A DNA stretch of 64,000 nucleotides from contig NZ_JAFW01000001.1 in assembly GCF_000526335.1 (NCBI RefSeq), forward strand, positions 2,914,001 to 2,978,000. The letters run 5' to 3'. Positions 37,109 to 45,874 of the stretch are shown here, in pieces. Each line of letters starts with the position of its first letter. The stretch's first letter is position 1. A program made the position numbers and the translations under genes. The DNA comes from Arthrobacter sp. 31Y (GTDB lineage: Bacteria; Actinomycetota; Actinomycetes; Actinomycetales; Micrococcaceae). A model generated the notes under the pieces. That model did no database searches, was not told the origin of the DNA, and worked only from the letters and a program-made list of their open reading frames with translations.

Positions 37109-38761
37109 TCAGGCGTGGGAGAAGCTGAAGTCTGCCTCCGTCGTCGTGGTTTCCTCCGTTCGGCTGGCACTGAACTCGGCCTTGATGAGGTCCGCACAGC
37201 GCTCGCCGATCATCATCACGGTGATGTTGGGGTTCACGGTGACGTGTTCCGGCATGACGGAGGCGTCTGCCACGCGCAATCCGGTAACGCCCTTGACCCG
37301 CAATTCGGGATCCAGGGGCGACATCTCGTCGCCCGAAGCTCCCATGCGGACGGTGCCCACGGGGTGGTAAACGGTGTTGTGTGTTTTGCGGATGTAGTCC
37401 TGCAGTTCCTCGTCAGTCTGTGCCTCGATGCCGGGGGAGAGTTCCCGTCCGGTCCATTCGGCCATGGCCGGCTGCCCGGCGATTTCCCGGGCTTTGCGGA
37501 TACCAGCCACCATGACGCGCATGTCGTGCCCGTCCGGATCGGTGAAGTACCTGGGGTCCACCATGGGCTTGTCGCGGAAGTCCCGGCTACGCAGGCGAAC
37601 AGTCCCGCGGGAACGCGCGTGCGTGACGTTCGGTGTCAGGCTGAAGCCGTTCTCCGTGGTGGGGTAACCGTAGCGCAGGGTGTTCATGTCGAAGGGGACG
37701 GAGCCGTAATGCATCATCAGGTCCGGACGGTCCAGACCCTCCTCGGTGGGAGTGAAGATGCCGATTTCCCACCACTGGGTGGAGGTCTGAACCATGGGCT
37801 GCTTGGCCTCGAACTGCACCACGCCCTCCGGGTGGTCCTGCAGGTGCTCGCCGACGCCGGGGGAATCCACCAGCACCTCAATGCCATGCTGGTCCAAATG
37901 AGCGGCCGGGCCTATGCCGGACAGCATGAGCAGCTTGGGGGAGTCGATTGCGCCAGTAGACAGGATGACCTCGCGATGGGCGTTCAGCCTGTGCGTCCGG
38001 CCGAAGGCCGAGTCCACGACGTCGACGCCGGTGCAGCGCTTGTCCGCGTCGAACAGCAGTTGGCGGGCCCGCAAGCCGGTCAGCAGCGTGAAGTTCTCCC
38101 GGTCCACGATGGGGTGAATGTAAGAGACCGAACTGGAAGAACGTGTGCCATCCGAGCGACGGTTGATCTGGAAGAAGTTGGCACCGTTGATGACGGTGGT
38201 GCCGTCATTGAACGTTGCCCGCGGGATGCCAGTCTGTTCGCAAGCATCCAGGAGCGCGACTCCGGCGGGGTCCGCCGGGGGCACGTTCATCAAGTGCACC
38301 GGGCCGGAATCGCCATGGTGGGGAGCGTCCGGTCCGGCGTCCTCGTTGGTTTCCAGACGCTGGTACAAAGGCCAGGCGGCACCAGCATTCCAGCCGGTGG
38401 CGCCGTATTTTGACTCCCACTCGTCCAGGTCTTCGCGGGGAGCCCAAAAAGCGATACAGGAGTTGTGGCTGGAGCAGCCACCCATGACCTTGGCGCGGGC
38501 ATGGCGCATGAAGGAGTTGCCGTTTTCCTGCGGTTCCACCGGGTAGTCCCAGTCGTACCCTGATTCCAACAGTTCCATCCATCGGTCCAGCTGCAGAATT
38601 TCTGGCAGGTTCCGGTCATCCGGGCCAGCTTCCACCAAAGCAACGGTGACGGCAGGGTCCTCGCTCAGCCGGGCGGCCACGGCAGCTCCGGCAGATCCTC
38701 CGCCAATGACGACGTAATCGAACCCGCGCTCGCTGAGGTTCTCGATGTTGTCAACGTGCAT
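37109..38761 (-). CDS. codA: Choline oxidase
   Basis: The 550-residue GMC flavoenzyme oxidises choline through betaine aldehyde to glycine betaine, releasing hydrogen peroxide. It has the FAD motif VIGGGSAGAAVA and GGCSSHNSCIAFW, in which His99 and Ser101 (counted here) are the flavin-linking and active-site residues known from A. globiformis choline oxidase. HNTVYHPVGTVRMG and HVTVNPNITVM hold the catalytic His and Asn. The whole chain resembles that enzyme closely from memory. The start directly abuts the betB stop, so the two are one operon. Confidence 0.95.
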   Translation of the reverse strand: MHVDNIENLSERGFDYVVIGGGSAGAAVAARLSEDPAVTVALVEAGPDDRNLPEILQLDRWMELLESGYDWDYPVEPQENGNSFMRHARAKVMGGCSSHNSCIAFWAPREDLDEWESKYGATGWNAGAAWPLYQRLETNEDAGPDAPHHGDSGPVHLMNVPPADPAGVALLDACEQTGIPRATFNDGTTVINGANFFQINRRSDGTRSSSSVSYIHPIVDRENFTLLTGLRARQLLFDADKRCTGVDVVDSAFGRTHRLNAHREVILSTGAIDSPKLLMLSGIGPAAHLDQHGIEVLVDSPGVGEHLQDHPEGVVQFEAKQPMVQTSTQWWEIGIFTPTEEGLDRPDLMMHYGSVPFDMNTLRYGYPTTENGFSLTPNVTHARSRGTVRLRSRDFRDKPMVDPRYFTDPDGHDMRVMVAGIRKAREIAGQPAMAEWTGRELSPGIEAQTDEELQDYIRKTHNTVYHPVGTVRMGASGDEMSPLDPELRVKGVTGLRVADASVMPEHVTVNPNITVMMIGERCADLIKAEFSASRTEETTTTEADFSFSHA

Positions 38762-40273
38762 CTATTTCTCCTTGCCGTGGTCTGCGAACCAGCCGGTCAC
38801 CTGCGGGCTGGTGTTCTGGTAGATGTGCTTGGCTTCCTGGTATTCACCCAGTCCGGTGGGGCCGAGTTCGCGGCCTACGCCGGACTGGCCGAAGCCGCCC
38901 CACTCGGCCTGCGGAAGGTAGGGGTGGTAGTCGTTGATCCACACCGTGCCGTGGCGCAAACGGCCCGCGACCCGCTGGGCCTTGCCGGCATCCTGGGTCC
39001 AGACCGCGCCCGCCAGTCCGTAGATGGTGTCGTTGGCGGTGGCTATGGCTTCGTCTTCCGTGCGGAAAGTCTCTACTGTTACTACCGGGCCAAAGGCTTC
39101 GTCGATGACTACCGACATTCCCCGGGTCACGCGGTCCAGGACGGTGGGCTGGTAGTAGAACCCGGCGTCGAACGTTTCGCCTTCAGGGGCCGCGCCTCCG
39201 CACCGCAGCCGCGCGCCTTCGGCCACGCCACGCTGAACGTAAGCGTCCACCTTCTCGCGGTGGGCAGCGGAAATCAGCGGTCCGGTTTCGGCAGACTCAT
39301 CGAACGGGCCGCCTATGCGGATGCCCTGTGCCTTGCGAACCAGTTCGTCCACGAAGCGTTCGGCGATGGACTCCTCCACCACCAGCCGCGCACCGGCGGA
39401 GCAGACCTGGCCTGAGTGCACAAAGGCGCCGTTGAGGGCATTGTCGACGGCAGCGTCGAAGTCAGCGTCAGCAAACACGACGTTGGGGTTCTTGCCGCCG
39501 AGCTCCAGCGCCACCTTTTTCACTGTGCCGGCTGCGGCTGCGGCGATGCGTTTGCCAGTTTCCAGGCCGCCGGTGAAGGAAACCAGGTCAATGTCGGGGT
39601 GCTCAGAAAGTGGTGCGCCCGCTTGAGCGCCGGGGCCTGTTACCAAGTTGGCGACGCCGTCCGGCAGGCCCAGGTCCTGCAGCAGCTGCATGGCAAGGAT
39701 CGCGGTGGACGGGGTCAGCTCGGCGGGCTTCAGGACGAAGGTGCAGCCAGCGGCCAGCGCGGGCGCGATCTTCCACGCGGCCTGCAGCAGCGGGTAGTTC
39801 CACGGCGTGATCAGGCCGCAGACGCCCACGGGCTCGTAGACGATTTTGCTCACGACGGCGGGATCCCCGGCGTCCACTACGCGGCCCGCCGACTGCCCGG
39901 CGAGGCGTCCGAAGTATTCGAAGCAGGCGGCGATGTCGTCAATGTCGATGCGGCTTTCGATGATGCGCTTGCCGGTGTCCAGGGATTCGGCGCGGGCGAA
40001 CTTTTCCCGGCGTTCGCGAAGTTCCGCGGCCACCTTGAGGAGGAAGGCGCCGCGCTCCGGAGCGGGGACCGACGCCCAGACGCCCGAGTCGAAGGCCTCG
40101 CGGGCTGCGGAAATGGCGCGTTCGGCGTCCTCGCGGCCGGCTTCGGAGACGGTGGCGACCAGTTCGCCGTCGGCCGGGTTGCGGATCTCGCGCACCGCGC
40201 CGGAAGCGGCCGGTTCCCACGCGCCGTTGATGAAAAGTGTGGAGGCGGAATCGGAAAATGTGGCTTGGGTCAT
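38762..40273 (-). CDS. betB: Betaine aldehyde dehydrogenase
   Basis: The 503-residue aldehyde dehydrogenase has the cofactor segment TPWNYPLLQAAWKIAPALAAG, the Lys in KPAELTP, catalytic Glu in LELGGKNPN and catalytic Cys in HSGQVCSAGARL. It oxidises betaine aldehyde to glycine betaine, overlapping the second step of choline oxidase. The ATG at 40273 is family-consistent; no clear ribosome site is seen. Two TetR-type operators lie just upstream. Other amine-derived aldehydes are possible. Confidence 0.9.
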   Translation of the reverse strand: MTQATFSDSASTLFINGAWEPAASGAVREIRNPADGELVATVSEAGREDAERAISAAREAFDSGVWASVPAPERGAFLLKVAAELRERREKFARAESLDTGKRIIESRIDIDDIAACFEYFGRLAGQSAGRVVDAGDPAVVSKIVYEPVGVCGLITPWNYPLLQAAWKIAPALAAGCTFVLKPAELTPSTAILAMQLLQDLGLPDGVANLVTGPGAQAGAPLSEHPDIDLVSFTGGLETGKRIAAAAAGTVKKVALELGGKNPNVVFADADFDAAVDNALNGAFVHSGQVCSAGARLVVEESIAERFVDELVRKAQGIRIGGPFDESAETGPLISAAHREKVDAYVQRGVAEGARLRCGGAAPEGETFDAGFYYQPTVLDRVTRGMSVVIDEAFGPVVTVETFRTEDEAIATANDTIYGLAGAVWTQDAGKAQRVAGRLRHGTVWINDYHPYLPQAEWGGFGQSGVGRELGPTGLGEYQEAKHIYQNTSPQVTGWFADHGKEK

Positions 40274-40293
40274 ACGAAGCAGGCTAATGCACT

Positions 40294-40332
40294 TTGAACA
40301 TCTGTTCAAGGAAAATTATGAACAAATGTTCA
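40294..40332. promoter_or_regulatory. Two TetR/BetI-type operators before betB
   Basis: TTGAACATCTGTTCAA (40294-40309) and TGAACAAATGTTCA (40319-40332) share TGAACA-NN-TGTTCA, centres 25 bases apart. They lie between the divergent betB and molybdopterin oxidoreductase genes. Such sites are bound by TetR-type choline repressors; a TetR gene is found at 44407-44994. Confidence 0.65.
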
Positions 40333-40377
40333 AAGTGACGTACCCATCCCTGCTGCCGGCCGCTACGAACCACTGAC

Positions 40378-41964
40378 ATGAAAAAGCTCGGACTCCGGAC
40401 CAAAGGCCCCGAAACCATGGCAGCGTTGGCAGGCGTGGTATCGGCCGCCGTCGTGCTGGCCGTTGCCGAGCTGATCGGCGCATTCTTTACCGCCAGGGCA
40501 ACCCCGGTGTTCGCGCTGGGATCCACGTTCATCGATTTCACTCCTTCATGGATGAAGGACTTTGCGATTGCCACATTCGGTACCAATGACAAAGCCGCAC
40601 TGTTCGTAGGCATGGGCCTTACCATCGCCCTGCTTGCCTGCGTTCTGGGCGTTGTGGCCTACAAGAAGTGGGCGCTGGGCGTCCTGGGTGTGCTGTTCAT
40701 GGGTGCCGTGATTGTTGCCGCCGTCACCACCCGCGCCGGCGTTGGACCCGCCGACGCCATCCCTTCAATCGTGGGAACCATCGCAGGCCTCTTCGTCCTG
40801 CGCCGCCTTATCAAGCCGTTGTGGGGGTTGAAAGCGTGGCCGGAAGCCCCGGCAGACGTAGCCGCCGACGCCGACAACCAGGTTGGCGGCGCCGGCACCA
40901 GCCGCCGTCGTTTCTTCGCCGCCGCCGGTATCACCGCCGTCGCCGCCGGAATCGCGGCAACCGGTGGGCGGCTGCTGGGTGCCGCACGCAACAACATAGC
41001 TCAGGCCCGTGATGCTCTCACGCTGCCGTCGCCCATCAAGGCTGCGCCCCCTGTTCCAGCCGGCGTCCAGTCCCCGGTTGCGGGAGTCTTCCCCTGGCTG
41101 ACGCCGAACAACGAGTTCTACCGCATTGATACCGCCCTGAGTGTCCCGGAAATTAACGTCAAGGACTGGGTACTGCGGGTGCACGGAATGGTTGAGAAGG
41201 AAGTAACCCTCACCTTCCAGGATCTGCTCGACGCCGACCTGATCGAATCGCACGTCACCCTCACCTGCGTCTCCAATCCCGTAGGCGGAAAGCTCGCCGG
41301 AAATGCCAAATGGTTGGGCATGCCCATCCGAGAAGTCCTGGCCATGGCCAAACCGAAGGACGGCGCGGACATGGTGCTCTCAACATCCATTGACGGCTTC
41401 AGCGCCTCCACTCCGCTGGAAGTCCTGCAGGATGACCGCGATGCCATGCTGGCCATCGGCATGAACGACGAACCCCTTCCCATCGAGCACGGATACCCCG
41501 TACGGATGGTGGTTCCGGGCCTGTACGGCTTCGTCTCCGCCACCAAATGGGTGGTGGACCTGGAAGTCACCCGCTTCGCAGACAGCAAGGCGTACTGGAC
41601 GGAACGCGGCTGGTCAGAGCGCGGCCCCATCAAGACCATGGCACGTGTGGACGTGCCCGGGTCCTTCGCGAAGTTGAAGGCAGGGAAGGTGGCCGTGGGC
41701 GGCACCGCATGGGCGCAGACCCGCGGAATCACCAAGGTGGAAGTACAGATCGACGACGGCGACTGGGTGGAAGCAACACTTTCCACCGAAGCATCCACCA
41801 TCACGTGGCGCCAGTGGTCCTACGAATGGGATGCCACGCCCGGCATGCACTACGTCAAGGCCCGCGCCACCGACAGCACCGGGGAAGTTCAGACGGACAA
41901 GCGCGCCGACCCCGTGCCTGACGGGGCCTCGGGCTGGCAGTCGGTGGCAGTGACGGTGGAGTAG
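40378..41964 (+). CDS. Membrane-anchored sulfite-oxidase-type molybdopterin oxidoreductase
   Basis: The 528-residue protein has four hydrophobic helices in residues 1-150 and a twin-arginine-like motif (TSRRRFFAAAGITAVAAG) near residue 176. A sulfite-oxidase-fold domain follows with the Mo-ligating Cys in VTLTCVSNPVGG, and then a Mo-co dimerisation domain from about residue 430. Related anchored proteins occur widely in actinobacteria with unknown substrates. It is divergent from betB and may share its TetR operators. Confidence 0.88.
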   Translation: MKKLGLRTKGPETMAALAGVVSAAVVLAVAELIGAFFTARATPVFALGSTFIDFTPSWMKDFAIATFGTNDKAALFVGMGLTIALLACVLGVVAYKKWALGVLGVLFMGAVIVAAVTTRAGVGPADAIPSIVGTIAGLFVLRRLIKPLWGLKAWPEAPADVAADADNQVGGAGTSRRRFFAAAGITAVAAGIAATGGRLLGAARNNIAQARDALTLPSPIKAAPPVPAGVQSPVAGVFPWLTPNNEFYRIDTALSVPEINVKDWVLRVHGMVEKEVTLTFQDLLDADLIESHVTLTCVSNPVGGKLAGNAKWLGMPIREVLAMAKPKDGADMVLSTSIDGFSASTPLEVLQDDRDAMLAIGMNDEPLPIEHGYPVRMVVPGLYGFVSATKWVVDLEVTRFADSKAYWTERGWSERGPIKTMARVDVPGSFAKLKAGKVAVGGTAWAQTRGITKVEVQIDDGDWVEATLSTEASTITWRQWSYEWDATPGMHYVKARATDSTGEVQTDKRADPVPDGASGWQSVAVTVE

Positions 41965-42085
41965 CTGTTCTGCCTTGTAAGATCGGGGCCTCCCACCGAC
42001 GGTGTTCCGCACTGAAGGAAGTGGGACGGGAAACTGTAAGGCGTATGAGATCAAGGCTGACGGCACGTCTGTCTGGCGCTGATAC

Positions 42086-42364
42086 TCACATGGGTTTCTG
42101 ACGCGCGTATTGCTGACGGAGAGCTTCAAGTTCCTCACTTATGCGGCCGATTTTTTGAGGCGACAGGCGATCCAGCGTCAAGTGACGGACCGTCTTAGCT
42201 TCCGGGAGAGTGCAGTTGAGCAATGTAGCGATTTGAGAGTCCAAGTCCTCGTAAGGGGAGCTGAGGACGACGCGAATTAGCTGCTCAGCTGCCTCTCCTG
42301 CTCGTTTGTATAGTTCGAACTCCTTGATTTGCTGCTCAATGCGCGCCAAGTCTGTCTGTTCCAC
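42086..42364 (-). CDS. Small helical protein, unknown
   Basis: A 92-residue protein read from GTG at 42364 (GAGGAATACG ahead of it). The sequence is charged and helical: DLARIEQQIKEFELYKRAGEAAEQLIRVVLSS, ending ISEELEALRQQYARQKP. No family recognised. The frame is open further upstream, but that part looks non-coding. Confidence 0.55.
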   Translation of the reverse strand: MEQTDLARIEQQIKEFELYKRAGEAAEQLIRVVLSSPYEDLDSQIATLLNCTLPEAKTVRHLTLDRLSPQKIGRISEELEALRQQYARQKPM

Positions 42365-42465
42365 CGTATTCCTCTTCGTTGGCTCTACTGTCGAGCATAA
42401 CGGGGCAATACTGCCCCGCCCTTTCAGCAACGGCGCCCGATGGGCGCTGAGCTGGCCGCGCGCGA

Positions 42466-42903
42466 TCAGCTTATGGTTGATCGTTCCCCAGCTTTCAGCG
42501 CCATGATTTTCGATGGCTCGCTTAGCTCGGTGAAGCCGTATTTGGCGTAAAGACCGTGCGCATCGGCAGTTGAAAGCAGAATGCGTTTCAGGTCTAGAGG
42601 TTCCAGATCCGCCATTACGCCAGCGGCTAGCATCTTGCCGATGCCTTGACCGCGGGCTTCGGTTGCGACGAATACGTCGCAGAGCCACGCGAACGTCACA
42701 CCGTCAGTCACGACGCGACCATAAGCCACCTGCTCGCCAGACTCGATGTCGTACACCCCGTAGTTCCGAGAGGCGTCCATCGCTGCATCCTGTTTCTCAC
42801 GAGCCCGGTCTTGTGCCCAATAGGACTGCTCGCTGAGCCACTGGTGCACGCGGGCACGATCAACTCTGTCCGTTTCGGCGGAGAAGAAATAGCGCTTAGT
42901 CAT
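42466..42903 (-). CDS. GNAT N-acetyltransferase
   Basis: The 145-residue product has the GNAT core: AYGRVVTDGVTFAWLCDVFVATEARGQGIGKMLAAGVM with the acetyl-CoA pyrophosphate motif RGQGIG, and LSTADAHGLYAKYGFTEL near the end. Substrate unknown. The start at 42903 (MTKRYFFSAETDRVD) is chosen over an upstream extension without a ribosome site. Confidence 0.85.
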   Translation of the reverse strand: MTKRYFFSAETDRVDRARVHQWLSEQSYWAQDRAREKQDAAMDASRNYGVYDIESGEQVAYGRVVTDGVTFAWLCDVFVATEARGQGIGKMLAAGVMADLEPLDLKRILLSTADAHGLYAKYGFTELSEPSKIMALKAGERSTIS

Positions 42904-42989
42904 GGCAACACCATAGGGGAACGGGGCAAGCTCGAAACAACGGACAGCATGCCTCGCCAGGGATGCTGGCGACCGCGCCACGGTAGGAG

Positions 42990-43023
42990 GCCGACGACGG
43001 CGGGTGCTGCCGCCGTCGTCGGC
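42990..43023. terminator. Strong GC-rich hairpin
   Basis: GCCGACGACGGCGG pairs with CCGCCGTCGTCGGC (14 bp). It follows the secreted protein gene at 43050 on the minus strand; the T-rich side (TTCCTTTTCC) is on the plus strand. Confidence 0.55.
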
Positions 43024-43049
43024 TTCCTTTTCCAGTCAATGAGTGGGAG

Positions 43050-43985
43050 TTAGCCGAAGACTCGGGTGCCTTCGGGCATCGCGGGCATGGAGGAGGCTCC
43101 GCCGCCGAGGTCCTGGTCATTGGCGCTCAGGCCGGTGGGGTCGTAGTAGGCGGCAACCAAGCGCTGCTTGATGTAGCCCAGCACTATCTGGCCCTTGCTA
43201 TCGCAGTTCCTGGTGGTGATGGCCGTGAAGTTTTGCCAACCATTCCCCGCAGCCGGGCGGATGGTCTTGGAGCTCCACTGGGTGGGTGTGGCGTCCGGGA
43301 TGATGTACTGGCGCAGTTCGCCGGTGGAGAGCGTGGCCATCAACACGGCGACAGGCTTGCCGTTGACGGCGATTGAAGGCGCGGAGCCGATGGCTGTGAT
43401 GGACGCACCTCCGCCGAACACCTTGACTGTACCGGTGATGGTCCGGGCGTTCGTGTCCAAGGTGTAGCGGTAGAGTTCGCCGCCGCTGGTGAGCCGGAAA
43501 ATGAACTGCTGGCCCCGGACATCGGCTGTTCCGCTGTAGGCGGTGGTGATGGACTTCTGGAACCAGCCGTTCCCGATGGTGGTCACCGGTCCGTCGATGG
43601 AGTGCTTCCAGGTGCCGTCCGCCTGGAGGTCCTGGCGTTGGTTGTAGAACTTCGCTTTTCCGTCCGAGGAGGTGCCGAAGTAGGAGAACTTGCCGAAGGT
43701 CTCGTCCCCTAATCCGCCGGTCTGCGTCAGGTACGTCGCATCGAACGGGACGGGCGATGACCAACTGCTGTTCTCCCAGCGGAGCTTGCCGCCGCTGAGG
43801 AACACGGCACCGAGATTCCCGTTCGGTTCCATACTCAGCAGGCCGCCAAAGCAGTCGGCGGGCGTCGGGGTGGGAGTGGGGTATGCCGTGGCGGCGCTGG
43901 CGGGAGCGGCGCCGGAGAGTGCCAGTGCACATGCGGCGAGGCCCCCGAGCAGCTTAGCGGTGAGTTTCATGTGGGGACTGCTCAT
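43050..43985 (-). CDS. Secreted beta-propeller-like protein
   Basis: A 311-residue product with a Sec signal peptide (KLTAKLLGGLAACALALSGAAPASA, cut after the AASA/ASA region) and a Pro-Thr spacer, then repeats of Gly/Trp-containing strands (PNGNLGAVFLSGGKLRWENSSW; ELYRYTLDT; ELRQYIIPD) resembling tachylectin-type propellers. ATG 43985 overlaps the stop of the preceding gene; ATG 43970, right before the signal, is an alternative start. Confidence 0.75.
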   Translation of the reverse strand: MSSPHMKLTAKLLGGLAACALALSGAAPASAATAYPTPTPTPADCFGGLLSMEPNGNLGAVFLSGGKLRWENSSWSSPVPFDATYLTQTGGLGDETFGKFSYFGTSSDGKAKFYNQRQDLQADGTWKHSIDGPVTTIGNGWFQKSITTAYSGTADVRGQQFIFRLTSGGELYRYTLDTNARTITGTVKVFGGGASITAIGSAPSIAVNGKPVAVLMATLSTGELRQYIIPDATPTQWSSKTIRPAAGNGWQNFTAITTRNCDSKGQIVLGYIKQRLVAAYYDPTGLSANDQDLGGGASSMPAMPEGTRVFG

Positions 43986-44317
43986 CGCACGTTGCGCCAA
44001 ACCTGAACGGCCCTGGTGCCCGCCGGGCAGTTGGCGTAGGAGGTATTAAAGCCTTGCGAGGCAGGCATCTGCCACCTCCAAGGCCCGGTCACGATAGCCT
44101 CATGACCGGTGGGGACATGACGGCACTTGCCCGCAACCTGATACTCAGTGCCCGGCGCATCGGAATTGCAACTGCCTCCCACACTGTATTCGTAGTGGAT
44201 CCAGACGTTGCAGTTGGCATAGCCATCGTTAGCCAACGCAGGTTGAGCCGTGAGCAATGCCCCTCCCATGAAGGCAAGGGCAGCGCTGGCAGCAAGAATT
44301 CTTTTAGCAATCTTCAT
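43982..44317 (-). CDS. Small secreted protein
   Basis: A 111-residue protein with a clear signal peptide (MKIAKRILAASAALAFMGGALLTAQPALA) and about 80 mature residues with four Cys (NCNVW, SCNSD, KCRHV, NCPAG), probably two disulfides. Basic and aromatic residues suggest a secreted binding or antimicrobial-type protein. It overlaps the following secreted protein gene by 4 bases. Family not recognised. Confidence 0.75.
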   Translation of the reverse strand: MKIAKRILAASAALAFMGGALLTAQPALANDGYANCNVWIHYEYSVGGSCNSDAPGTEYQVAGKCRHVPTGHEAIVTGPWRWQMPASQGFNTSYANCPAGTRAVQVWRNVR

Positions 44318-44406
44318 GGTGTTCCCCCGGGGTCGGTTAGGTAGTCCCTTGATACTCGGGCACACCCGGTCCCCGCGCTATGGGGCGAACTACCCACGTG
44401 TTGTGC

Positions 44407-44994
44407 TCAGCGAGAGGCGAAAGCGATCTCTTCCGTCCGGGCAATACCGCGCTGGATGGCTGCCTTGTCGATCCCCAGCAGCGTGGTGAGCCACATGCCG
44501 TTCTGCACCACAACGACGTCGGCCGCACGGTCCCGGCATTCCTCAGGTGACAGCCCGGGAACGGCGTTGCCGATCAAGGCCGCGAGCCCTTGGAGGTACC
44601 TCTCAAAGGCTGCGGCATTGATGCGTGCAAAGTCCTCATCCGCCTGGGCGAGGGCCCACAGATGAAGTCGGAGGGATAGGTACGGTGTGGTCAGAAGACC
44701 GGGATCCGCAACACGTCGCAGTGACTCCCGGAGTTGCTCGTCCGGTGTTGACGTAGCCAGCGGCTCCACCAGCAGGAGGTCGTGCTCTTCGATCTGGTGG
44801 AGCACCGCGCGGATCAGGCTCGATTTGTCTTCGTAGTAGTAGTTCACAAGCCCCAGAGCGACGCCGGCTTCACGCGCCACAGCGCGCATGTTGATGCCTG
44901 AAATGCCGTGGCGGGACAGCAGTTCCAGGGCCGCGTCGAGAATGCGTTTCTGCCTGTCAACCTGTTCGCCGGATTTCACGGTGCTTGTACCCAT
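44407..44994 (-). CDS. TetR-family regulator, BetI-like
   Basis: The 195-residue protein has a TetR helix-turn-helix (ILDAALELLSRHGISGINMRAVAREAGVALGLVNYYYEDKSSLIRAVL) and a BetI-type C-terminal domain. The window has TGAACA-NN-TGTTCA operators before betB, typical TetR targets, and no closer TetR gene, so this may be the choline repressor acting at a distance of 4 kb. That link is inference. Confidence 0.85.
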   Translation of the reverse strand: MGTSTVKSGEQVDRQKRILDAALELLSRHGISGINMRAVAREAGVALGLVNYYYEDKSSLIRAVLHQIEEHDLLLVEPLATSTPDEQLRESLRRVADPGLLTTPYLSLRLHLWALAQADEDFARINAAAFERYLQGLAALIGNAVPGLSPEECRDRAADVVVVQNGMWLTTLLGIDKAAIQRGIARTEEIAFASR

Positions 44995-45038
44995 CCGGCC
45001 AGACTATTGCCTAACCCTGATCAGCGCATCCTGACCGT

Positions 45039-45797
45039 CTAGAGGTTCGTTTCCGCGTAAACCCGCAGGGCATCCCTGACGAACGTCGCCCCGGGTTCTC
45101 CGCCGTAATTGGCAGCGAACCGCGGATCTGCAACGTACATTTCGCCGAGTCCTGTGACGTAACCCTTGACGTCTCCGCCAGGTATCGCCGTCGGGGTTCC
45201 CGGGATGCCGCGAAGCCACTCGACGTGGCGCCGCGCGAGGTCCTGCGCTTCAGCGCTGTCCGGTGAAATCCCGGATTGTGCGGCGGAGATCCAGTCCGTG
45301 CCCAGTTTCTGGACGCGGTCCTTCCACTGCTGCTTTTCGTCGGCGCTCATTCCGCGCCACCAGGAATCACTGGCGGCGTAGGCATCCTTGCCCCAGCGTT
45401 CCTCCACCTCGTCCTTGTACTGAGTGTGGTCGAAGCCGTCAAACATGTTCTGTGCCATGTACTTTCCATCCCCTTTCATCGTGTCGATGGTTTGCCGAAC
45501 GGAGGCGATCTGCCGGGTCAGCCTGTCCTGCTCCTGGGCGAGCCATTCCAGATGGCTGCTCAGCGCTTTGACGGTATCCGTCTCGCGGTCAAGAACTTCG
45601 GCGATGGCCGGAAGGCCCAACCCCAGTTCCCGGAGCAGCAGGATGCGCTGGAGCTGAACCAATGCCGGACCGTCATAGTAGCGGTAGCCGTTATGACCGG
45701 TCCGGCTTGGCTTCAGCAGCCCGACGTCGTCGTAGTGACGCAGCGTGCGGCTGGTGGTGCCGGCGATCTTGGCGATTTCCTGGATTGACCAGTCCAT
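45039..45797 (-). CDS. tipA: MerR-family regulator with TipAS antibiotic-binding domain
   Basis: A 252-residue protein: MerR helix-turn-helix (WSIQEIAKIAGTTSRTLRHYDDVGLLKPSRTGHNGYRYYD), coiled linker, and a C-terminal TipAS domain (QNMFDGFDHTQYKDEVEERWGKDAYAASDSWWRGMSADEKQQW). TipA proteins bind thiopeptides and other cationic drugs and activate their own promoter. A perfect palindrome lies just upstream. Confidence 0.9.
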   Translation of the reverse strand: MDWSIQEIAKIAGTTSRTLRHYDDVGLLKPSRTGHNGYRYYDGPALVQLQRILLLRELGLGLPAIAEVLDRETDTVKALSSHLEWLAQEQDRLTRQIASVRQTIDTMKGDGKYMAQNMFDGFDHTQYKDEVEERWGKDAYAASDSWWRGMSADEKQQWKDRVQKLGTDWISAAQSGISPDSAEAQDLARRHVEWLRGIPGTPTAIPGGDVKGYVTGLGEMYVADPRFAANYGGEPGATFVRDALRVYAETNL

Positions 45798-45835
45798 ACG
45801 TCCTCCGTCCTGTGCTTGTTCTTCGACAGTAGAGG

Positions 45836-45850
45836 TTGACGTTACGTCAA
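45836..45850. promoter_or_regulatory. Palindrome TTGACGTTACGTCAA before the tipA-like gene
   Basis: Seven-base arms around one base, 39 bases ahead of the regulator start. MerR proteins bind such dyads between -35 and -10. It may be the autoregulatory site. Confidence 0.55.
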
Positions 45851-45874
45851 GGTCAAGGGGACAGTGGCCAGCAC

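Noticed and set aside
37115..38413. 432-codon plus-strand frame opposite choline oxidase
   Set aside because: Complement shadow; choline oxidase is certain on the minus strand.
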